Below, in pieces: positions 40,724 to 52,497 of a stretch of DNA of 64,000 nucleotides. The position numbers were made by a program, and so were the translations under genes. Each line of letters starts with the position of its first letter. Within the stretch, counting starts at the first letter, position 1. The DNA lies in contig OX421506.1 in NCBI GenBank assembly GCA_949126835.1, positions 15,702,447 to 15,766,446 of the forward strand. Reading direction: 5' to 3'. Below the pieces are notes generated by a model. That model made no database searches and had not been told where the DNA came from. It was given only the letters and a program-made list of their open reading frames with translations. This DNA comes from Anisus vortex. Its lineage: Eukaryota > Mollusca > Gastropoda > Planorbidae.

Positions 40724-41400
40724 AGTTCTTAATTATTTTTTGTGCATTCTTTTATTAGTCATCTTTTGTAAATATATTACAACTTTCATATATGATATAT
40801 TACTTAAGGCCATCAATCAGTCATAGCCCGCAATATTCAGGCATTTACTTTGTGGAGAGAAAAATCTTAATGTGTCATATTAATATTTTAAGCTAGTGCC
40901 ATGTCATATTTGGTGACCATATAATGAAAAAAAGTTATATAATTTTTGTTGTAAACGTCCCGTGATTGGAAATTTCCAATGAAATGTGGCATGAATGTTT
41001 CACAATATAATTTACTTTGTAGAAAGAAAACTCCAAATGCATCATACCAAGTAGAGGGGTAGTGCCATGTCATATTTGGAGACCTTATAATGAAATAAAG
41101 TTCTTAATTATTTTTTTTTTGTATATGTCCGTGATTGGAAATCTACAATGAAATGTGGCATGAAAGTTTAACAATATAATTTACTTTGTGGAAAGAAAAC
41201 TTCAAATGCATCATACCAAGTAGTTGAGGGGTAGTGCCATGTCACATTTGGTGACCTTATAATGAAATAAAGTTGTTAATTATATTTTCTTGTAAATGTC
41301 CCGTGATAGGAAATCTACAATGAAATGTGGCATGAAAGTTTCACAATATAATTTACTTTGTAGAAAGAAAACTCCAAATGCATCATACCAAGTAGAAAAG
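40697..41400. repeat. About 169-bp tandem repeat, roughly four units
   Basis: TAGTGCCATGTCATATTTGG recurs at 40894, 41061 and 41232 (spacings 167 and 171). Units also share TTATAATGAAATAAAGTT, GAAATGTGGCATGAA and CTCCAAATGCATCATACC. A partial first unit begins near 40697. Confidence 0.9.
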
Positions 41401-42204
41401 CAAAAAAGAAAAACAGAACTCTTTCAATAGAAGTAAGAGAAGTAAGAGAAAAAGATGAGTTGAAGGTAAATGCTTGAAAGTTTTAGTCTTGTTAAATACC
41501 GGTAGATACATGAGATGTGCACCATGAGAGGCCCAGTCATAGGATGAAAGAACTGAAACGACCGAAACTTTGAATAAATATTCGGAAGAACTTTAAAGGT
41601 GTGCGGAAAAGCGGAAAACAGGGTTCAAATGCGTAGAACCCCCGCACAATGCGGGAGAGTAGGCAGGTCTGTGATAGGCTTCATGTTCCAGGAGTATCTG
41701 ATGTTGTGTCAAAATATGAAAAAATTTCAAAGTGCCTGCATAGGTTAGGCCTACAGCAACACAGTTCAAAAGTATTAACAGTTGCAGAGGGGATTTAAAT
41801 AAACTAGCTTTTAAATTAAAACATAAAAAATATGTTCAAACAGCTTCAATGAAGTACAGCATTGATAATGAACAGTTTGCTGCTCTGAAATATTTTTCCG
41901 GTGGCAAACTTCCCCTGTGGGTTTTGTTATAAATCCCACTTGCAGCTTTGTGGGGTGTAACCCAAACTGGAAAGAATTGGATGAAAATGATTTTTTTCCT
42001 GAGGGTCTACTTGAAATAAATTATGTGCTTTCAGATAGCCTAAGTCAATGTGATTTTCTTAAGTATTTAGAAAGCAAAAAAATTCTCTTTTAAAGAAAGC
42101 CATACTTATTATTTCCAAATCATGTCCCAAAAATGGGCATTACAGGTATGCAAGTCCTTAGCGATAGCAACTAGGTCACGTGATATACGTACAACCAACC
42201 GATA
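41401..42204. other. Stretch with no assigned feature
   Basis: Contains one open segment, WKELDENDFFPEGLLEINYV (about 41970-42090), that I do not recognise. No repeat family identified. Confidence 0.35.
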
Positions 42205-42488
42205 ATGGCGTCTTTCGCCTCTATATTGCCTTCATCAATGTACTTCAAAAATGTTAATTTTACTGACATTCTGCAGTATGCCATGCACATTCTAATCATT
42301 CTTGCAACAATGACTACAGTCAAATAATTTTTAATGGTCAACCCTTGTTTATTAAGGAACTTTTCGAGACAGATATCAAATTCAAAGTTGATGACAATGA
42401 ACTTTTTCATATACATGCTCGAGTGAAATCTGAGATGAAGAAAAGATCTGCTTACAATGTTAACAGCAAAATAGACAGTTCAGGAAAG
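42205..42488 (+). CDS. Possible 5' exons of a YqaJ/SWIM-type gene
   Basis: ATG at 42205 starts MASFASILPSSMYFKNVNFT and DILQYAM. A second exon (42357-42488, acceptor TTATTAAG, donor AAAG|GTAGGT, exactly 44 codons) encodes LFETDIKFKVDDNELFHIHA, RVKSEMKKRSAYNV and IDSSGK, like the segment just before the SWIM zinc finger in invertebrate YqaJ-domain proteins. The zinc finger itself is not seen downstream; the repeat array starts 560 bp later. Confidence 0.33.
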
Positions 42489-43046
42489 GTAGGTGTAATT
42501 TTTACTGTCCTACTTATATTTTAAAAATTCCCAATGTCTCATCCTGATATTATAGCCTACTTTCCATTTCATTTACACTTTACTTCAGTCAACTTTATAG
42601 GCCTACAATATAATTTATTGGATTTAGCTAAACACCTAACGATTATAATATTATAGTTATTCTAAGTAGTAGAACTTATAGTAAGTTTTATAGCTAAGTA
42701 TCCTCAGGGCTATATTTATAATTAGAAATTTATAGGCCTATTCTTCATTGTTTTATATGAAGCGTGCAAGGGGAAAACCAGTGATGTCACATTTTTCCCT
42801 TTTCTGAGTTATTGACCCTCCTATATCATGCTTGGTAGGTTAAGACACTTTCCTAGCAATAAAACTAGAAATAAACGAGATAAGTCACTCCAAGTTTAGG
42901 TTTCTAAAAGTGTATACTGTATAGTGTATACTGTATTACAAGGGAGAAGCTGCAATGTCCAAAAACTGCAAGCTGAAAACAAGTGATGTTCATTGTTGCT
43001 TCCCTTGCAACCAACCAGCAAATTTGTAGCTGTCACGCGACATCTT

Positions 43047-43740
43047 GTATGTTGAGATGTTTGATCACTTCTGCTAAAATTATGATTTTGGCAGGAAATC
43101 AAGAAAATGGTGGAGTTACATGTTTTGATCTTTGGTCCAGGTGTGCCTGGTGAATTCTTGACTGCTTTACAAAAACTGCATCCAACCACATCCGAAAACC
43201 CCCCCAAAAAAACGTATACTTCAGGCGAGTCCTGGTGCAGGAACCTAGTGCACACCCTCAGGATAGACACCTACGAGATCTACGCCAAACAAAGACCCTC
43301 GGATCAGGACCCCTATCAACAACTCAAGAATGTTCTATTTAAAAAATTTGAATGAAATGCTCGGGCGTTCCAGCAGATGTTCAGGTCGGCCAGATTAGAA
43401 GAGGGAGAGACAGTTAGGCAGTTAGTGGACAGGCTAAGAAAATACCTATACAAATGGGTTGACTTTGTAAATTATGAGAGGACCGATGTAGGCCTAATTA
43501 GGATCAGAACAGGTACAGTCTCTCAAAACGTTCCTAGCCGAGTGGGGTCTAGATGGTTAAACAAGATTCTTGTGGACGCCAACCAATATATGTTGTCCTA
43601 CAAGGACAAGTTTGCCAACCCACCCTCTCATCCACACCACAATAGACAGAATAAAAACAAAGAAGATCTGTATAGACACAAAACCCCAAAGGACTGCCCC
43701 GCTCCCCAGCAATTTGCTGTCTTCACGCAATTATAATACT
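43047..43740 (+). pseudogene. Ty3/Gypsy-type gag fragment, linker 1
   Basis: WCRNLVHTLRIDTYEIYAKQ, PSDQDPYQQLKNVLFKKFE, TGA, then NARAFQQMFRSARLEEGET, VRQLVDRLRKYLYKWVDF. This is the order of the gag capsid domain of animal Ty3/Gypsy elements. The stop at 43354-43356 is shared by all three copies. Later residues are frameshifted (QNVPSRV, WLNKILVDANQYML). No pol or LTR is adjacent. To the left of 43046 the sequence is unique, unlike linkers 2 and 3. Confidence 0.8.
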
Positions 43741-43897
43741 AGTTATTTGTAGTATTATAACAATCATGCCAAGACCAAAATGAGCCAAAATTTGACTAAA
43801 GGCTTGAAAAAGCAAGAAAAATTATGCGTGAAAAAAAGAGAAAAAGAAAATAAATATTACTGCTGATGAAACAGCTAGGGCTAATTCTAAAACTACG

Positions 43898-44215
43898 CCT
43901 CCCACATATGCATCTTTTGTTGATAATGAGTCCAGAAGACAAAATACATAATCCAGAGAAATTGATGATCTCATCTCAGCAGAAAATCCAGACAATCAGG
44001 ATCATGAATTGAGAGAACTGGTCCTCAAGTGGATGATACATAATCCATGTGGTCAGCTTAACCCAAATGCCTTAAGCATGGTCAACAAAAATGGACACAT
44101 GCAATGTCGTTTTGATTTTCAAAAACCTTTTCAAGATGTGACATCTCTTGTAGACGATAAGCGGCCAAAGTTACGGCGTAGGTATGATCCCAAATTTAAA
44201 CAAGAGCAGTTCTGA
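43898..44215 (+). pseudogene. Helitron Rep, HUH to YDPK segment, start of core 1
   Basis: LPHMHLLLIM gives the His-x-His of the HUH nuclease, then (after a +1 shift) DDLISAENPDNQDHELREL, MIHNPCGQLNPNA, GHMQCRFDFQKPF and RRRYDPK, all Helitron Rep landmarks. The upstream Rep is replaced by the gag linker and a lysine-rich unassigned bit (43741-43897). Ends at TGA 44213-44215. Confidence 0.87.
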
Positions 44216-44391
44216 CTTTTGTTTAATAAACAAGCTTGCACATTTATTAGTTTTAGTTCTGTAACAATAACATGGCATTTTGTTTTCCATTGGGCTTCCA
44301 GAATCAGATATTGATGCGAATAATGATAAACCAGAAGAGCTACCCAGTTCAGACAAGGGACTTTTTGGAAGGTATTGTCATCCGAGGAAGA

Positions 44392-44762
44392 GTTGATGAC
44401 TAAAGTGCCTGCATTCACTGGTCAAATAAGAGAAGGGTCTTTCCCAAGACAACCGTATGACTATTTTTGTGATATTATGACTGATAATGTGTGAGAAGTA
44501 ATAGTCAAGGAGTGAAAAATTTATATTTGCCAAAAAATGTAAAAAATCCCCTTTGCCTGACAAGGGAAGTGCTTGCAAATTTTTGGGACCTTGTGTTTTA
44601 TCTGGGTAAAATTAAATATAAGTCCTTGCCGAATGAATTGATGCCCTTAGACGAGGCTTGGGGCTTTAACTGATACCATGATAATAAACAGGTTTGAGCG
44701 TATCAAAAACAATCACCATTTTCACAATAATAACAATGTTACAAATAAATTGGACTATTAAA
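44392..44762 (+). pseudogene. piggyBac-like transposase N-terminal fragment, core 1
   Basis: EELMTKVPAFTGQIREGSF, YDYFCDIMTDNV-stop-EVIVKE, then in another frame LTREVLANFWDLVFYLGKIK, and INRFERIKNNHHFHNNNNV. The series P-x-FTG ... F-x-x-x-x-D-x-x ... IV-x-E ... LT-x-E-x-x-x-F-x-x-x-x-x-x-G ... RFE-x-I-x-x-x-x-HF-x-DN is the N-terminal half of piggyBac transposases. The DDD catalytic domain is missing. Several stops. Confidence 0.72.
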
Positions 44763-44768
44763 CATAAG

Positions 44769-45728
44769 TGCTTCTGGAAATATTGTTCTCAGACTATTTC
44801 AAGATATTCCAAGGATCATCATCAAAAACTAGGGCTGAATTGCCCAGCCATAGAACAACTTCACCTTAGTCTCTTGGCACCATTTCAGAGCCATCTTCTG
44901 GCACATAAAAAACAGACCCGTACTTGGTGTTTAATAGAGCATGGGCAAATGAAAAAACTGTTTGGCGATACATTTTGCCCACTATGCCCCAATCACACAC
45001 TGTTGTTAAAAAAAGGGAAGCATGGAAACAGCATGGGCTTTTCTGAACAGCTGTTTCTAATTTGTAAAAATAGCATATGTGACTATCGAAGCGATGCCGG
45101 TTTTTCATCCCCAAAAATTAAAGATGAGCAAACACAGCCTTATGAGGTAAATACAATTATGACTATGTATGCCAATGAAATTGGAAAGGGCAACATAGCA
45201 TTGCAGAAACTGCAGATGTTTTTGGGTTTACATTCCTTGTGCACCAGGGAAAGCTGAACAAAGCTTCTAAAGTGACAACATTATCTTTATTATAAAAAGG
45301 CAGCTCAGAAAATAAGAGAAGCAAATTTATCAGAACTTTGTGATAATATCATTAACATAACAGTAAGTTTCAACAGTACCTGGCAGAAGCCGGGCTTTTC
45401 ATCAAAATATGGTGTTGAGTTGGTCATTGAGGTACAAACTGGCCTTAGATTTTGAGGTGACATCGACATATTGTCATGCCTGTAGCCTAGCTTCAAAGTA
45501 TTTTGAAAATAATCCTGATGGATTGGCTGATTGGAAAAAATATCATACTAATTGCTCTATCAATTTCAAAGGGTCCCCCAAAGACATGGACACAGAAGCT
45601 GCGAGGCGTATTTGGTCATGATCTGTGAACATGTTCGCTCTTAGTTACTCTAAAATCTTGAGTGATGGTGATGCAAACACATTTTCTGCTTTAACAACAC
45701 TCAATCCATATGGAACGACGGTATATAT
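44769..45728 (+). pseudogene. Mutator-like (MULE) transposase fragment, core 1
   Basis: Zinc-ribbon-like FCPLCPN and GFSEQLFLICKNSICDYR, then NTIMTMYANEIGKGNIALQK, ITVSFNSTWQKPGFSSKYGV, DFEVTSTYCHACSLASKYF, DWKKYHTNCSINFKGSP, DTEAARRIW, SKILSDGDANTFSAL. This follows the animal Mutator-like transposase family (PF20700 type). The family has Asp in VS-x-DGTWQK; here it is Asn, removing a predicted catalytic residue. Frames break at 45255, 45456 and 45619. The C-terminal third is absent. Confidence 0.8.
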
Positions 45729-46354
45729 ATTATTATATATAGAACTGACTTTTAAATCTGTGAAATGGATATGGACAGTCTCTATGACACGTGGTTCCCA
45801 TCTGAAGTTTGCAACTGGCATATTCCCCAATTTATTAGTGGCACACCTGTACAACACATAACAAAAACCAATATAATTCATTTAATTTATATCAAATCCC
45901 CTATGAATTTTGTTTTAGCCAAAGCGACCATGGGGCCCAAAAAAATGCAAACAAAGACACATCAGTAGTGCGGCAAGCGAGTATTTGACTTTTCACTGCC
46001 CGATGATATAAATTCAGCGGATAACTGTATGAATGGACACGTCCCTCTTTTCATAAATAGAGGGCGATCTCTAACAAGAACTGCAGAAAATAAAAATATT
46101 CATTTTGCCATTAAACCAACAAAAAGCATAATTATAAGTGTAATAAATATAAAAACTGGTTGATGAACTTTTAAAGCACTGCTGACCGTCAACTCTTGGT
46201 GCAATTCTGTTATGAACATTTTCAATACACACTTACAACCTTGCCAACTGAAACATCTTCAACTTCTGTTCCTGATTGCCCCATTACAAATGTTTCATCT
46301 TCTTCATCGTCTTTTGCCACTGTGAATGAATCTGCCCCTATTATCGAAATATAG
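45729..46354. other. Unassigned part of core 1
   Basis: Short frames (for example DSLYDTWFPSEVCNWHIPQF at about 45770-45830 and GHVPLFINRGRSLTRTA at about 46040) that I do not recognise. It occurs unchanged in cores 2-4 at +4059, +9442 and +13501. Confidence 0.4.
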
Positions 46355-46675
46355 GTATCCCTACGAGACGGTTATTGACACCAAGAAAGAATCTTTTAAA
46401 AAGAAGACTAACTTTACTATCGAGCCAACTGACAAGCTCCAGCAAAACTTATAGAAACAAACTGGCAGAACTAAAATCAAAATATGATATAATGCCGCTA
46501 AGAATTTAAGTTGTAAATAAAAAAGTGAACAGAAAAAAGGATGCCATGAAACTTAAAAGGGCAGAAAACTTCAGACTAAAAAAAAAGATCATTTTAAGCA
46601 AAGAAAAAATTCAGCAACTGAAAGCTCAGCTGGACAGGCAAAAACATAAAAATCATCAATTGATTCACCACTGAT
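46355..46675 (+). pseudogene. Basic coiled-coil-like segment, core 1
   Basis: PYETVIDTKKESFKKKTNFT, then KKVNRKKDAMKLKRAENFRL, KKKIILSKEKIQQLKAQLDR. Heptad-like and lysine-rich, broken by stops near 46453 and 46508. It lies just upstream of the Helitron Rep N-terminus. Could be part of the Helitron protein or of another element. Confidence 0.45.
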
Positions 46676-46744
46676 ACATAGAGGCATATACCTTCATGTT
46701 TGCTGGGCTGGAAAATGAAAAGATTCAATTGGAGCCCTGATTGA

Positions 46745-48274
46745 AGGAGCTATTCCACAAAAAACAATCTCAATTGTATCGTGGCAGCCCACGCTACCCA
46801 AAATTCACATGGTGAAAATGAATACGGCCAGATTTACTTTGTTGATTCCAATCAAGCTGTCGCAGAGAGATTTAATCATCCTCTGAACAAATGCAGCAAC
46901 CACAACCTAATGAATAAAGTTGAGAGGATAATTAGGGCCCAAAATGTTTTTGCCCAGGGCTTTATGATGATGCGAGAGGTGGATCTTTCTTATTAACATT
47001 CTAACTTTGATACTAACAAACTTCCTTAATAACCGTGCATCAGGGGAGGGTATAAATCCCCTGTATGTGGGACTTTAATTCACAGAGCTAGATGGTGTTG
47101 ACCTTAGGTGATACAATGTTCATCTAATAGGGTGTGTGCAGTCATTACTCTTATAACTGACCAAAGCATTTCAGAAAATTAAATGGTGATACACCAGAGA
47201 GGCAAAGAAATATTAACTTTAAAGAATACAGATCAACGAACAGAGCCTTTCACCTACCCATTGTTCTATCCTGATGGAACTTTTGGCTATTCCGTGAATA
47301 TGCAGCTGCATACACCCAATCCTGGCCGCCAGCATCTTACCAGACTTGAACTTGAACAATACTGAATTGTATTTCGACAAGGGTTCACCAAACATTTACT
47401 ACCACAAGCAGACATTGGTGACCTCAATCTGCACCAAACACAATTTAATGCACTTTATTTTGGTGGCAGACTTTTTCAACAGTACCTTGTTGATACTAAC
47501 ATTAGAGTGAAACATGACCGCATTCAGTGGATCAAGTTCACCCGGAACAAAATTATACGCAACAAGTACACTGGGATAAATCACTTTTTAAAAGACCTGC
47601 CTAAGAAAAAAAATTCAGTCATTGGTGAGACCATCATTTTACCATTTTCATTCCCAGGCTCAACACGATTTTATGCAGTACATTTTGAAGTCGCCATGGC
47701 TACTGTAAGAAAATTTGGATCTCCAGACTTCTTCATTACCATGTCATGCAATCGTGATTGGCCGGAGATTAAAGAAGCAAAACTAATTTGTTTATGAAGA
47801 CGGATTAGTCCTAGAGCAGCTAACACAAGACCGCTCTTATCTCGTTGCAAGAGTAGCTAAACTGAAATTTGACAGCATTGTTACAGATTGGCACGAAAAA
47901 GAGATTTATGGGAAAGTTGGTGCCTACGTCTATAAGATTGAGTTTCCGAAGCGCTGCCTCCCACATATGCATCTTTTGTTGATAATGAGTCCAGAAGACA
48001 AAATAAATAATCCAGAGAAATTGATGATCTCACCTGAGCAGAAAATCCAGACAATCAGGATCATGAATTGAGAGAACTGGTCCTCAAGTGGATGATACAT
48101 AATCCATGTGGTCAGCTTAACCCAAATGCCTTAAGCATGGTCAACAAAAATGGACACATGCAATGTCGTTTTGATTTTCAAAAACCTTTTCAAGATGTGA
48201 CATCTCTTGTAGACGATAAGCGGCCAAAGTTACGGCGTAGGTATGATCCCAAATTTAAACAAGAGCAGTTCTGA
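46745..48274 (+). pseudogene. Helitron Rep (N-terminus to YDPK), core 1 into core 2
   Basis: EYGQIYFVDSNQAVAERFNH, NVFAQGFMMMREVD, EPFTYPLFYPDGTFGY, FGGRLFQQYLVD, LPFSFPGSTRFYAVHFEVAM, ATVRKFGSPDFFITMSCNRD, WPEI, then LPHMHLLLIM (HUH) and the NPCG ... RRRYDPK region. This is the Helitron_like_N/Rep order. The protein is split over about seven frames. It is cut before the catalytic tyrosines and runs instead into the next core's piggyBac piece. Confidence 0.9.
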
Positions 48275-48450
48275 CTTTTGTTTAATAAACAAGCTTGCAC
48301 ATTTATTAGTTTTAGTTCTGTAACAATAACATGGCATTTTGTTTTCCATTGGGCTTCCAGAATCAGATATTGATGCGAATAATGATAAACCAGAAGAGCT
48401 ACCCAGTTCAGACAAGGGACTTTTTGGAAGGTATTGTCATCCGAGGAAGA

Positions 48451-48821
48451 GTTGATGACTAAAGTGCCTGCATTCACTGGTCAAATAAGAGAAGGGTCTT
48501 TCCCAAGACAACCGTATGACTATTTTTGTGATATTATGACTGATAATGTGTGAGAAGTAATAGTCAAGGAGTGAAAAATTTATATTTGCCAAAAAATGTA
48601 AAAAATCCCCTTTGCCTGACAAGGGAAGTGCTTGCAAATTTTTGGGACCTTGTGTTTTATCTGGGTAAAATTAAATATAAGTCCTTGCCGAATGAATTGA
48701 TGCCCGTAGACGAGGCTTGGAGCTTTAACTGATACCATGATAATAAACAGGTTTGAGCGTATCAAAAACAATCACCATTTTCACAATAATAACAATGTTA
48801 CAAATAAATTGGACTATTAAA
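48451..48821 (+). pseudogene. piggyBac-like fragment, core 2
   Basis: Same as core 1 apart from single substitutions (for example LMPLDEAWGFN becomes LMPVDEAWSFN). Confidence 0.72.
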
Positions 48822-48827
48822 CATAAG

Positions 48828-49787
48828 TGCTTCTGGAAATATTGTTCTCAGACTATTTCAAGATATTCCAAGGATCATCATCAAAAACTAGGGCTGAATT
48901 GCCCAGCCATAGAACAACTTCACCTTAGTCTCTTGGCACCATTTCAGAGCCATCTTCTGGCACATAAAAAACAGACCCGTACTTGGTGTTTAATAGAGCA
49001 TGGGCAAATGAAAAAACTGTTTGGCGATACATTTTGCCCACTATGCCCCAATCACACACTGTTGTTAAAAAAAGGGAAGCATGGAAACAGCATGGGCTTT
49101 TCTGAACAGCTGTTTCTAATTTGTAAAAATAGCATATGTGACTATCGAAGCGATGCCGGTTTTTCATCCCCAAAAATTAAAGATGAGCAAACACAGCCTT
49201 ATGAGGTAAATACAATTATGACTATGTATGCCAATGAAATTGGAAAGGGCAACATAGCATTGCAGAAACTGCAGATGTTTTTGGGTTTACATTCCTTGTG
49301 CACCAGGGAAAGCTGAACAAAGCTTCTAAAGTGACAACATTATCTTTATTATAAAAAGGCAGCTCAGAAAATAAGAGAAGCAAATTTATCAGAACTTTGT
49401 GATAATATCATTAACATAACAGTAAGTTTCAACAGTACCTGGCAGAAGCCGGGCTTTTCATCAAAATATGGTGTTGAGTTGGTCATTGAGGTACAAACTG
49501 GCCTTAGATTTTGAGGTGACATCGACATATTGTCATGCCTGTAGCCTAGCTTCAAAGTATTTTGAAAATAATCCTGATGGATTGGCTGATTGGAAAAAAT
49601 ATCATACTAATTGCTCTATCAATTTCAAAGGGTCCCCCAAAGACATGGACACAGAAGCTGCGAGGCGTATTTGGTCATGATCTGTGAACATGTTCGCTCT
49701 TAGTTACTCTAAAATCTTGAGTGATGGTGATGCAAACACATTTTCTGCTTTAACAACACTCAATCCATATGGAACGACGGTATATAT
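48828..49787 (+). pseudogene. MULE transposase fragment, core 2
   Basis: Protein frames identical to core 1, including the Asn in VSFNSTWQK and the same three breaks. Confidence 0.8.
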
Positions 49788-50413
49788 ATTATTATATATA
49801 GAACTGACTTTTAAATCTGTGAAATGGATATGGACAGTCTCTATGACACGTGGTTCCCATCTGAAGTTTGCAACTGGCATATTCCCCAATTTATTAGTGG
49901 CACACCTGTACAACACATAACAAAAACCAATATAATTCATTTAATTTATATCAAATCCCCTATGAATTTTGTTTTAGCCAAAGCGACCATGGGGCCCAAA
50001 AAAATGCAAACAAAGACACATCAGTAGTGCGGCAAGCGAGTATTTGACTTTTCACTGCCCGATGATATAAATTCAGCGGATAACTGTATGAATGGACACG
50101 TCCCTCTTTTCATAAATAGAGGGCGATCTCTAACAAGAACTGCAGAAAATAAAAATATTCATTTTGCCATTAAACCAACAAAAAGCATAATTATAAGTGT
50201 AATAAATATAAAAACTGGTTGATGAACTTTTAAAGCACTGCTGACCGTCAACTCTTGGTGCAATTCTGTTATGAACATTTTCAATACACACTTACAACCT
50301 TGCCAACTGAAACATCTTCAACTTCTGTTCCTGATTGCCCCATTACAAATGTTTCATCTTCTTCATCGTCTTTTGCCACTGTGAATGAATCTGCCCCTAT
50401 TATCGAAATATAG

Positions 50414-50730
50414 GTATCCCTACGAGACGGTTATTGACACCAAGAAAGAATCTTTTAAAAAGAAGACTAACTTTACTATCGAGCCAACTGACAAGCTCCA
50501 GCAAAACTTATAGAAACAAACTGGCAGAACTAAAATCAAAATATGATATAATGCCGCTAAGAATTTAAGTTGTAAATAAAAAAGTGAACAGAAAAAAGGA
50601 TGCCATGAAACTTAAAAGGGCAGAAAACTTCAGACTAAAAAAAAAAGATCATTTTAAGCAAAGAAAAAATTCAGCAACTGAAAGCTCAGCTGGACAGGCA
50701 AAAACATAAAAATCATTGATTCACCACTGA
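50414..50730 (+). pseudogene. Basic coiled-coil-like segment, core 2
   Basis: As in core 1, but with a 4-base loss after AAAAATCAT (about 50711), the source of the -3/-4 offset seen in the rest of this core. Confidence 0.45.
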
Positions 50731-50800
50731 TACATAGAGGCATATACCTTCATGTTTGCTGGGCTGGAAAATGAAAAGATTCAATTGGAGCCCTGATTGA

Positions 50801-52497
50801 AGGAGCTATTCCACAAAAAACAATCTCAATTGAATCGTGGCAGCCCAAGCTACCCAAAATTCACATGGTGAAAACGAATACGGCCAGATTTACTTTGATG
50901 ATTCCAATCAAGCTGTTGCAGAGAGATTTAATCATCCTCTGAACAAATGCAGCAACCACAACCTAATGAATAAAGTTGAGAGGATAATTAGGGCCCAAAA
51001 TGTTTTTGCCCAGGGCTTTATGATGATGCGAGAGGTGGATCTTTCTTACTAACATTCTAACTGTGATACTAACAAACTTCCTTAATAACCGTGCATCAGG
51101 GGAGGGTATAAATCCCCTGTATGTGGGACTTTAATTCACAGAGCTAGATGGTGTTGACCTTAGGTGATACAATGTTCATCTAATAGGGTGTGTGCAGTCA
51201 TTACTCTTATAACTGACCAAAGCATTTCAGAAAATTAAATGGTGATACACCAGAGAGGCAAAGAAATATTAACTTTAAAGAATACAGATCAACGAACAGA
51301 GCCTTTCACCTACCCATTGTTCTATCCTGATGGAACTTTTGGCTATTCCGTGAATATGCAGCTGCATACACCCAATCCTGGCCGCCAGCATCTTACCAGA
51401 CTTGAACTTGCACAATACTGAATTGTATTTCGACAAGGGTTCACCAAACATTTACTACCACAAGCAGACATTCGTGACCTCAATCTGCACCAAACACAAT
51501 TTAATGCACTTTATTTTGGTGGCAGACTTTTTCAACAGTACCTTGTTGATACTTACATTAAGAGTGAAACATGACCGCATTCAGTGGATCAAGTTCAACC
51601 GGAACAAAATTATACGCAACAAGTACACTGGGGTAAATCACTTTTTAGAAGACCTGCCTAAGAAAAAAAATTCAGTCATTGGTGAGACCATCATTTTACC
51701 ATTTTCATTCCCAGGCTCAACACGATTTTATGCAGTACATTTTGAAGTCGCCATGGCTACTGTAAGAAAATTTGGATCTCCAGACTTCTTCATTACCATG
51801 TCATGCAATCGTGATTGGCCAGAGATTAAAGAAGCAAAACTAATTTGTTTTTGAAGACGGATTAGTCCTAGAGCAGCTAACACAAGACCGCTCTTATCTT
51901 GTTGCAAGAGTAGCTAAACTGAAATTTGACAGCATTGTTACAGATTGGCACAAAAAAAGAGATTTTTGGGAAAGTTGGTGCCTACGTCTATAAGATTGAG
52001 TTTCCGAAGCGCTGCCTCCCACATATGCATCTTTTGTTGATAATGAATCCAGAAGACAAAATAAATAATCCAGAGAAATTGATGATCTCACCTGAGCAGA
52101 AATTCCAGACAATCAGGATCATGAATTGAGAGAATTGGTCCTCAAGTTGATGATACATAATCCATGTGGTCACATGCAAAAAAAAATAGACTCATGCAAT
52201 GTTGTTTTGATTTTCCAAACCCCTTTAAAGATGTGAGATCTCTTGTCGACAATGAGCGGCGAAAGTTACGCCGCTGGTATGATCCCAAATTAGACCAGAG
52301 CAGCTCTCACTTTTCAAATGAACATGCCGTGTATCGCAAAGACATAAATAGAGGTAGGGTGACAAGAGATAAACATCATGTAGCTCCATACAACCCTTAT
52401 TTACTGAAGTACTACAATTACCACATTAAATGTGGAATATGTTGAAAGCATTCGTGAAGTGAAATAACTGTACAAGTACGCCTATAAGAAATTGTAG
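50801..52497 (+). pseudogene. Helitron Rep with catalytic-tyrosine region, core 2 into linker 2
   Basis: N-terminal part as in core 1. After the HUH motif (about 52015) it follows a diverged version: NPCGHMQ with an internal deletion, FDFPNPFKDV, RRWYDPK, then HFSNEHAVYRKDINRGRV, DKHHVAPYNPYLLKYYNYHI and, in another frame, VK-stop-LYKYAYKK. VPYNPYLL and the Y-x-x-x-Y helix are the Helitron Rep segments that contain the paired catalytic tyrosines. No helicase domain follows. Confidence 0.88.

Noticed and set aside
44131..45114. Minus-strand ORFs of 61-95 codons repeated in every core
   Set aside because: They are antisense shadows of the piggyBac, MULE and Rep remnants and recur only because the array repeats.
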